Under the pieces are notes generated by a model, which was given only the letters and a program-made list of their open reading frames with translations, was not told the DNA's origin and made no database searches. A stretch of DNA of 64,000 nt from Streptomyces rimosus subsp. rimosus (lineage in GTDB: Bacteria; Actinomycetota; Actinomycetes; Streptomycetales; Streptomycetaceae): NCBI RefSeq assembly GCF_000720725.1, contig NZ_JOCQ01000028.1:1-64000 (forward strand). Reading direction: 5' to 3'. How positions within the stretch are numbered: the stretch's first letter is position 1; every line of letters starts with the position of its first letter. Positions 58,371 through 64,000 of the stretch are shown here, piece after piece. Made by a program: the position numbers and the translations under genes.

Positions 58371-59411
58371 ATGCCAGGTGCATCCGTGTCTGAATCCGTC
58401 ACCGTGCAGCCGGATGATGTGCGCATCATTCGCGCACTGCAGATTGCTCCGCGGGCTTCCTTCGCCACGATGGCGTCCGTGCTCGGCCTCACCGAGAGCG
58501 CCGTGAACCGCCGGTACCGGCGCCTGCGCGCCGATGGCGTCCTCCGCGTCGCCGGTACGGTCAACCCGGGGGCGCTGGGACAGAGCAGGTGGCTGGTACG
58601 TCTGCGCTGCCGCCCCGGCAGCGTCACAGCGATCGCCGACGCGCTCGCCAAGCGCGACGACGTCAACTGGGTCGCCCTGAGCGCGGCGGGCTGCGAAGTC
58701 ACCTGCGCGACCCAGTCACGGACGCGGGAGCAGCGGGAGAACCTGCTCGGCCGGCGGCTTCCGCGCACCGCGGCGGTGCTCGACATCAACGCCTTCGCGA
58801 TGCTCCGCCAGTTCATGGGAGGCCGCGGCCACTACTGGGCCGCCCTGCACGGCGTGCTGTCCCCGGAGGAGGAAGCCGCGCTGGGGAGCGACGGTCCGCC
58901 CTTCACCGAATCCCCGGTGGTCACTCGCGATCCCGCGCACCTCACCCCTGAGGACGAGAAGATCCTCGACGGCCTCGCGGCAGACGGGCGTGCCAGTCTC
59001 GTGGACCTCGCCGCGGCGGCGGACTCCACTCCGGGGCGGGTGTCACGCCGCCTCAGCGCCCTGCTCCAGCGCCGCATCGCCCACATCGACGTCGAGATCT
59101 CCGCGGCCGCCCTGGGCTATCACGCTCGGGCGAACCTGTGGCTGCGGGTACATCCGTCGGCGGTCAAGACCGTCGGACGCACGCTTGCGCGGGAACCCGA
59201 GATCGCCTTCGTCGCGGCCATCTCCGGACCCCACAACATCCACGCCGTTGCCCACTGCCGGGACCTGGACGAACTGTTCGAGTTCACGTCCGATCGCATC
59301 GGCGGCTTGGCCGGCCTGCAGAGCATGGAGGTCTCACCGGTGCTTCAGCACATCAAGCAGGCGGGCACGCTGCTGTCCGGCGATCGCCTCATCGAGCCGT
59401 CACACGGGTGA
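58371..59411 (+). CDS. Double-length Lrp/AsnC-family regulator
   Basis: A 346-residue regulator built of two Lrp/AsnC-like halves: HTH one (residues 10-60: DVRIIRALQIAPRASFATM, LTESAVNRRYRRL) with a RAM-like domain, then HTH two (about 187-235: DEKILDGLAADGRASLVDL, TPGRVSRRLSALLQ) with a second RAM-like domain. Single Lrp proteins are about 150 residues, so this is an internally duplicated form known in actinobacteria. TAGGAT (58358-58363) is seven bases before ATG 58371, a leaderless start. Effector unknown, likely an amino acid. Confidence 0.9.
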   Translation: MPGASVSESVTVQPDDVRIIRALQIAPRASFATMASVLGLTESAVNRRYRRLRADGVLRVAGTVNPGALGQSRWLVRLRCRPGSVTAIADALAKRDDVNWVALSAAGCEVTCATQSRTREQRENLLGRRLPRTAAVLDINAFAMLRQFMGGRGHYWAALHGVLSPEEEAALGSDGPPFTESPVVTRDPAHLTPEDEKILDGLAADGRASLVDLAAAADSTPGRVSRRLSALLQRRIAHIDVEISAAALGYHARANLWLRVHPSAVKTVGRTLAREPEIAFVAAISGPHNIHAVAHCRDLDELFEFTSDRIGGLAGLQSMEVSPVLQHIKQAGTLLSGDRLIEPSHG

Positions 59412-60117
59412 CCGCGACCTGCCGCAGGACACTGCGGGGAAGCGGCGGACCGGGCTCGCCCGGCCGGTTCCGGACGGTACGACGGCCCGTCCGGCCGTCC
59501 GGTCCGTGTGCGACCGCGCCGGTCAACCGGCCGATAGCGTTCGGTATTTGACCGTTGGCCACTTGTCCGGACGCGCCGTCAGGTTCTAGGCTCGCCGTAC
59601 GGGACCAGGCAGCAGCTGCCGCCGGGCCCGGATCTCCCAGACCCAGAGGTCGCCGAGCAGTTCCCACCCATGATCGGCCGGAGATCCGCGCCACGCAGCG
59701 AACGAAGCGACTCCGGCCCCGCCCTTCCCGGCCTGTCCAGCCAGGGGCCCTCCCGCGCGCCCCCGGCCCACCAGGAAGGGCGGAAACTGCCGGGTGAGGG
59801 GGAAGAGGAGCCCCGTCGCCCGGTAGCCGGTCGCCGCCGGTTCCGGTTCTTCTCCCGGCGGCGGCCGCACCTTTCTCGGGCAGCCCGTCTCCCGTCGGAT
59901 TCCCGGGTGCCCGCAGACTCACATCGTGCGTCCGGACCCGCCGCCTGTCCAGTACTCAACAACCCGTATTCGCGTGCGGACCGCCCGGCGCGGAGGCTGT
60001 GCGCGCCCGGGGCGCCCGGCGCGGTCCACGGCGCCGCCCCCTCGTCCACCGGGGCGGGGCGCCCCCGGCACATGCCGCCGTCACCTCACCGCGATCGGCG
60101 CAGGCCGCCGCCACACC
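59412..60117. other. 706-bp region without a convincing gene
   Basis: Long frames exist on both strands but are Arg/Pro/Gly-rich and lack ribosome sites and domain signals. A promoter-like pair TTGTCC (59563-59568) and TAGGCT (59587-59592) with 18-bp spacing points rightward into sequence with no supported gene. Confidence 0.6.
59563..59592 (+). promoter_or_regulatory. Orphan promoter-like sequence
   Basis: TTGTCC, 18 bases, TAGGCT. It would start an RNA near 59600 that reads toward the 3' end of the PucR regulator gene on the opposite strand; an unknown small RNA or antisense RNA is possible. Confidence 0.3.
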
Positions 60118-61434
60118 TCACAACCGCGCCGTCTTCAGGGCCATGTGCAGCAGCAGCCGGTCCCCGCCCTCGTCCAGGTCCAGACCGGTCAGCTTCTCGA
60201 CCCGGCCGAGCCGGTAGTAGAGCGTCTGACGGTGGATGCCGAGCACCTGGGCGGCGCGGCCCGCCTGGCCCGCGCAGTCGAGGAACACCTCGGCGGTACG
60301 GGCGAGTTCGCTGTGCGCGGGCGTCAGCAGGGGGCGGACGGTCGCGTCCGGTTCCGCTGACGGCAGGCCGGTCAGCAGCCGGTACGAGCCGATCGCGTCC
60401 CAGGCGGCCACCGGCCCCAGCCGCGGCTCGGCGCGCGCGGCCCGCGCCGCGGCGAGCGCCTCGTGCCAGGCGGTGGGCAATCCGGCCAACTCCCGTACGG
60501 GCGTACCGAGCCCGGCGGCAACCGGCAACGTACGGGAACCGGATCCGGACGGCGCCAGGCCGCCGCCCGCGCGCGGGGAGCGCAGCAGGTGTTCGGCCAC
60601 CGTATGGGCCGCGGCGAGGGAGGACGGCGAGCGCAGCCGTACGAGAGCCGCCAGGGAAGGGGCGTCGGCGGTCGCGCGCGGCGGTGGGGCGGGAGCGGCG
60701 CGGCGGGCCGCGGGGGCGGACGAGGCGGCGGACAGGGCCGGGCGCGGGGCCTCGGCACCGTCCGCCGGCCCGTTCGCGGCAGGCAGCGCGCAGGCGGCGA
60801 GCAGCCCCGGCAGGTTGGGCAGCGGCGCCTGATCGGCTTCCGGGACGTCCCACGGTGTCACCGCCACCACCATCAGGGGCGCGTCCGCGGCGGAGCGCAG
60901 CCCGTCGCGCAGTGCCGCCGCGGCGGCGGACCGTTCCCCGGGCCGCGACAGCAGCAGCGCGCGCAGCAGGTCGCCCAGCTCGGCGCCCGCGCGCGCCTCC
61001 GCCGCCAGCAGGGCGCCGATGCCCGCGGCCGACTCCATCGCCTGCTCGATCCGCGGGTCCGGCGGTGTCCCGCCGCCGCCCAGCTCCAGGTCGGTCAGGT
61101 GGCCGTCGTCCAGCAGCCAGACGTAGCCGTGGACGATGCCGCGGTGGCGTACGGGCAGGCAGATGCGGCCCTTGAAGACCCCGGCCGCCGGGTCGGGCGG
61201 GATGCGCAGCGCCGTCGTCGCGCGGGCGATGCCGAACGCCTCGAACCAGGCCCGTACGGCCGCCGTCGAGCGGCGCTGGAGGATCGACCGGGTCCGTACC
61301 GGGTCCATGACCAGGTCGTCGTCGCCTTCGTGGGCGCCGAAGGCGATCAGCCCGAAATCTCGGTCCTCAAGGGTGGCCGGTGCGCCGAGGGCAGCCGAGA
61401 TCTCGTCCACGAGCTGTTGGTAATCGCCCCGCAT
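60118..61434 (-). CDS. PucR-family regulator, likely proline-catabolism activator (PutR)
   Basis: A 438-residue regulator with a GAF-like sensory N-terminus (ISAALGAPATLEDRDFGLIA, DPVRTRSILQR), an Ala/Pro-rich middle (about residues 225-265) and a C-terminal PucR HTH (AEVFLDCAGQAGRAAQVLGI, HRQTLYYRLGRVEKLTGL). Divergent from proline dehydrogenase over 266 bp. In actinobacteria PutR activates the put genes in response to proline, so that role is the best guess; binding here is not shown. ATG 61434 has AGGAG 11 nt upstream. Confidence 0.88.
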   Translation of the reverse strand: MRGDYQQLVDEISAALGAPATLEDRDFGLIAFGAHEGDDDLVMDPVRTRSILQRRSTAAVRAWFEAFGIARATTALRIPPDPAAGVFKGRICLPVRHRGIVHGYVWLLDDGHLTDLELGGGGTPPDPRIEQAMESAAGIGALLAAEARAGAELGDLLRALLLSRPGERSAAAAALRDGLRSAADAPLMVVAVTPWDVPEADQAPLPNLPGLLAACALPAANGPADGAEAPRPALSAASSAPAARRAAPAPPPRATADAPSLAALVRLRSPSSLAAAHTVAEHLLRSPRAGGGLAPSGSGSRTLPVAAGLGTPVRELAGLPTAWHEALAAARAARAEPRLGPVAAWDAIGSYRLLTGLPSAEPDATVRPLLTPAHSELARTAEVFLDCAGQAGRAAQVLGIHRQTLYYRLGRVEKLTGLDLDEGGDRLLLHMALKTARL

Positions 61435-61495
61435 GCGCCGCGCGGCTCCTTTCCGGTCGCACCCCGGGGCGGTACGCCGCCGGGGTCCGTGCGGT

Positions 61496-61521
61496 CACCG
61501 GTGGACGCGTGTCCACCGGTG
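61496..61521. promoter_or_regulatory. Perfect 11-bp inverted repeat, candidate PutR operator
   Basis: CACCGGTGGAC / GTCCACCGGTG around GCGT. The element also contains two copies of the palindrome CACCGGTG, 18 bp apart centre to centre. Confidence 0.55.
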
Positions 61522-61542
61522 CCGTTGTGGTCATCCCCCATT

Positions 61543-61560
61543 CTCATACATATGTCTGAG
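61543..61560. promoter_or_regulatory. ACATATGT-centred palindrome
   Basis: CTCAnACATATGTnTGAG, symmetric at all but two mirrored positions, in an AT-rich patch midway between the divergent put genes. Likely a regulator or polymerase binding site. Confidence 0.5.
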
Positions 61561-61561
61561 A

Positions 61562-61600
61562 TCCCGGCCACGAAGGCCAGACAGCTGTCGATGGCCGGGA
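61562..61600. promoter_or_regulatory. TCCCGGCCA / TGGCCGGGA inverted repeat with inner palindrome
   Basis: Perfect 9-bp arms spaced by 21 bases, with the 10-bp palindrome GACAGCTGTC (61580-61589) inside. Possible operator or 5'-leader hairpin of the put operon. Confidence 0.5.
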
Positions 61601-61700
61601 AGTAGCGAGATCCTTAAGTTTCAGGTGGCTCATTTCGCCGTCGCGCCCGCCTGCCAGGCGCCCGCCCGGCATTTGTCATCTTGAATCGTGGAGGTGCCCC

Positions 61701-62627
61701 GTGCTGGGTCCCGTGCTTCTCGCAGCAGCCCGCAGCGACAGCATCCGCCGTATCGTTTCGGCCGCTCCGGTCACCCGCCCGGTCGTGGACCGTTTCGTGG
61801 CCGGCGAGCGGCTGGACGCGTCCATGGCCGCCGTCCGGTCCCTGGCGGACCGCGGTATGGAGGTCACCCTCGACCACCTCGGCGAGGACATCACCGACCC
61901 GGCCGAGGCGCTGCGCAACCGCGACGCCTACCTCCAGCTGACCGCCGCCCTCAAGGACCTGGACCTCGGCGAGCGCGCGGAGATGTCGGTCAAGCTCTCC
62001 GCCTTCGGGCAGGCGCTGCCCGGCGGCCACGACCTGGCGCTGAAGAACGTCACCCCGGTCGTCGAGGCCGCCGCCGAGGCCGGCACCACGGTCACCCTGG
62101 ACATGGAGGACCACACCACGGTCGACTCCACCCTGGCGATCCTCCGCGAGCTGCGCGCCCGCTTCCCGCAGACCGGCGCGGTGGTCCAGTCGTACCTGTT
62201 CCGCACCGAGGACGACTGCCACGCGCTGGCCGGGGAAGGCTCCCGCGTGCGCCTGGTCAAGGGCGCCTACAAGGAACCCGCGACGGTCGCGTTCCAGGAC
62301 AAGCGGGAGGTCGACAAGGCGTATGTACGCTGCCTGAAGATCCTGATGGCGGGCAAGGGCTACCCGATGATCGGGTCGCACGACCCGCGGATGGTGGCGA
62401 TAGGCCAGGAGCTGGCCCGCCGCTTCGGCCGCAAGCCCGCCGAGTTCGAATTCCAGATGCTCTACGGCATCCGCGAGAGCGAGCAGCAGCGCCTGGTCGC
62501 CGAGGGCCACCGGATGCGTGTTTACATCCCGTACGGCACCGACTGGTACGGCTACTTCATGCGACGCCTCGCGGAGCGGCCCGCCAACCTCGCGTTCTTC
62601 CTGCGCTCGCTCGTCACCAAGGGCTGA
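61701..62627 (+). CDS. Proline dehydrogenase (monofunctional)
   Basis: A 308-residue FAD-dependent TIM-barrel PRODH oxidising proline to pyrroline-5-carboxylate at the membrane. Conserved segments: VTLDHLGEDI, VKLSAFGQAL, VTLDMEDHTTVDSTL, VRLVKGAYKEP, IGSHDPRMV, FEFQMLYGIRE, RVYIPYGTDWYGYFMRRLAERPAN. Length matches monofunctional enzymes of Gram-positive bacteria. GTG 61701 follows GGAGG. It is followed 108 bp later by P5C dehydrogenase, giving the complete proline-to-glutamate route split in two proteins. Confidence 0.96.
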   Translation: MLGPVLLAAARSDSIRRIVSAAPVTRPVVDRFVAGERLDASMAAVRSLADRGMEVTLDHLGEDITDPAEALRNRDAYLQLTAALKDLDLGERAEMSVKLSAFGQALPGGHDLALKNVTPVVEAAAEAGTTVTLDMEDHTTVDSTLAILRELRARFPQTGAVVQSYLFRTEDDCHALAGEGSRVRLVKGAYKEPATVAFQDKREVDKAYVRCLKILMAGKGYPMIGSHDPRMVAIGQELARRFGRKPAEFEFQMLYGIRESEQQRLVAEGHRMRVYIPYGTDWYGYFMRRLAERPANLAFFLRSLVTKG

Positions 62628-62735
62628 GCCAGGCGTCCGGCCCGCGGCCGGACCCCACGCGCCGGGCCGCCGCCGCGGCCGGGCGCCCCACAACTTGACG
62701 CACCCGCACACCCCCGACCGAAGGAGACGGCCGAC

Positions 62736-64000
62736 ATGGACGCCGTGACCCACGTCCCCGCCCCGTACAACGAGCCGGTGCACGGCTACGCCCCCGGTTC
62801 CCCCGAGCGGGCGCGCCTGGAGGCCAAGCTCAAGGAGCTGGCCGAGAACCCCATCGAGCTGCCGATGACCATCAACGGCGAGAAGCGGATGGGCGGCGGC
62901 GAGCGCTTCGACGTCGTACAGCCGCACAACCACAAGTCGGTCATCGGCACCTACGCCAACGCCACCCGCCAGGACGCCCAAAACGCCATCGACGCCGCCC
63001 TGGCCGCCGCCCCGGCGTGGCGCGCCATGTCCTTCGACGACCGCGCCGCGATCCTGCTCAAGGCCGCGGACCTGCTGTCCGGCCCGTGGCGCGAGACGAT
63101 CGCCGCCTCCACGATGCTCGGCCAGTCCAAGACCGCCCAGCAGGCCGAGATCGACGCGCCCTGCGAGCTGGTGGACTTCTGGCGCTTCAACGTCCACTTC
63201 GCGCGGGAGCTGCTCCAGGAGCAGCCGCCCATCCAGCCGAACGGTGTCTGGAACCGCCTGGACCACCGCCCGCTGGAGGGCTTCGTCTACGCGATCACGC
63301 CCTTCAACTTCACCGCCATCGCCGGCAACCTGCCGACCGCGCCCGCCCTCATGGGCAACGTCGTGGTCTGGAAGCCGTCCCCGACGCAGACCCACTCCGC
63401 GATCCTGCTCATGCAGCTCCTGGAGGAGGCCGGCCTGCCCAAGGGCGTCATCAACCTGGTGACCGGTGACGGCAAGGAGGTCTCCGAGGTCGCGCTGCCG
63501 CACCCGGAGCTGGCCGGCGTCCACTTCACCGGCTCCACCGCGACCTTCCAGTACCTGTGGAAGGCGGTCGGCGAGAACATCACCAACTACCGCTCCTACC
63601 CGCGCCTGGTCGGCGAGACCGGCGGCAAGGACTTCATCGTCGCCCACCCGACCGCCGACCCGGCGATCCTGAAGACCGCCATCACCCGTGGCGCCTTCGA
63701 GTACCAGGGCCAGAAGTGCTCCGCGGCCTCCCGTGCCTACATCGCCCGCTCCCTGTGGGAGGGCGGCTTCAAGGACGACCTGGTCGCCGAGGTCGAGGGC
63801 CTGACCATGGGTGACGTCACCGACCTGTCGAACTTCATCGGCGCCGTCATCGACGACCGCTCCTTCGCCAAGAACAAGGCCGCGATCGACCGCGCCAAGG
63901 AGGACCCGACCTGCGAGATCGTCGCGGGCGGCACGTACGACGACTCGGTGGGCTACTTCGTGCGCCCGACCGTGATCGCCTGCTCCGACCCGGAGAACGA
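62736..64000 (+). CDS. 1-pyrroline-5-carboxylate dehydrogenase (3' truncated by window)
   Basis: 421 codons are visible and the frame is still open at the window edge; the full family length is about 540. NAD-dependent aldehyde dehydrogenase that completes proline degradation to glutamate. N-terminal AVTHVPAPYNEPVHGYAPGS is typical of the RocA type; catalytic E294 is in VGETGGKD and C328 in YQGQKCSAASR; the NAD region is YAITPFNFTAIAGNLP. ATG 62736 has AAGGAG at 9 nt. Co-transcribed with proline dehydrogenase, and likely activated by the divergent PucR-type regulator. Confidence 0.97.
   Translation, partial: MDAVTHVPAPYNEPVHGYAPGSPERARLEAKLKELAENPIELPMTINGEKRMGGGERFDVVQPHNHKSVIGTYANATRQDAQNAIDAALAAAPAWRAMSFDDRAAILLKAADLLSGPWRETIAASTMLGQSKTAQQAEIDAPCELVDFWRFNVHFARELLQEQPPIQPNGVWNRLDHRPLEGFVYAITPFNFTAIAGNLPTAPALMGNVVVWKPSPTQTHSAILLMQLLEEAGLPKGVINLVTGDGKEVSEVALPHPELAGVHFTGSTATFQYLWKAVGENITNYRSYPRLVGETGGKDFIVAHPTADPAILKTAITRGAFEYQGQKCSAASRAYIARSLWEGGFKDDLVAEVEGLTMGDVTDLSNFIGAVIDDRSFAKNKAAIDRAKEDPTCEIVAGGTYDDSVGYFVRPTVIACSDPEN

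Noticed and set aside
59389..60073. Minus-strand frames of 165-177 codons in the 706-bp gap
   Set aside because: Arg/Gly/Pro-rich, no ribosome site, one overlaps the end of the Lrp-type gene, and no recognisable family.
59670..61175. 501-codon plus-strand frame
   Set aside because: Mostly antisense to the PucR-type regulator; low-complexity Arg/Pro product, so a shadow.
1..64000. CRISPR arrays, insertion sequences, prophage or attachment sites
   Set aside because: No spaced identical repeats, transposase or integrase gene was seen on either strand.

Overview
The window is high-GC actinobacterial chromosome, almost certainly Streptomyces. The evidence is strong G/C bias at third codon positions, GTG starts, many twin-arginine exported enzymes, actinobacterial families (SAV_2336-like/BTAD/NB-ARC regulator, LuxR-type LAL regulator, PucR regulator, DUF6191), and repeated -10-N6/7-start-codon arrangements typical of leaderless transcripts. 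From memory, the gene order (cysteine desulfurase, mnmA, ligA, GGDEF-EAL protein, gatCAB, LAL regulator, second GGDEF-EAL protein, ilvBNC, serA, proline catabolism genes) follows the core chromosome of S. coelicolor around SCO5486-SCO5520; this was not checked by alignment.

Layout. 1-4.9 kb: 3' part of a giant regulator whose start lies outside the window. 4.9-10 kb: hydrolase, cysteine desulfurase, exported amidase and mnmA (tRNA 2-thiouridine sulfur relay). 10-16.9 kb: aldo/keto reductase, a membrane protein whose end overlaps a convergent MurJ paralogue, NADP glutamate dehydrogenase, LOG-family protein and SDR. 16.9-26.2 kb: housekeeping block of a MetE-like protein, ligA (possible DNA-damage promoter), an RmdB-like GGDEF-EAL protein and the gatC-gatA-orf-gatB operon, closed by a 12-bp perfect hairpin. 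26.3-35.3 kb: accessory block with a secreted GH18 chitinase under a DasR-type operator, a divergent exported FAD oxidase, a five-gene operon of tiny overlapping unknown genes divergent from an XRE/TPR regulator, and an exported phospholipase C. 35.5-46.2 kb: MMPL transporter, small proteins, LAL regulator, PQQ-type sugar dehydrogenase lipoprotein, aldo/keto reductase and 2-hydroxyacid dehydrogenase, with several minisatellites between them. 46.5-55.2 kb: GGDEF/degenerate-EAL protein, then ilvB-ilvN-ilvC and serA, preceded by a transcription attenuator with a 13-codon leader peptide carrying Ile-Leu-Val-Leu. 55.5-59.4 kb: PRC-barrel protein, TetR regulator with direct repeats upstream, and an SDR divergent from a double-HTH Lrp/AsnC regulator. 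60.1-64 kb: PucR-type regulator divergent from proline dehydrogenase and P5C dehydrogenase; the last gene runs off the window.

Most genes are ordinary chromosomal genes. The parts most worth following up are the composite regulator at the left edge, the tiny-gene operon plus XRE regulator at 30.0-32.9 kb, the dre-controlled chitinase/oxidase pair, the ilvB attenuator, and the dense symmetric elements in the proline-catabolism control region. No tRNA, rRNA, CRISPR array, insertion sequence or prophage was seen.
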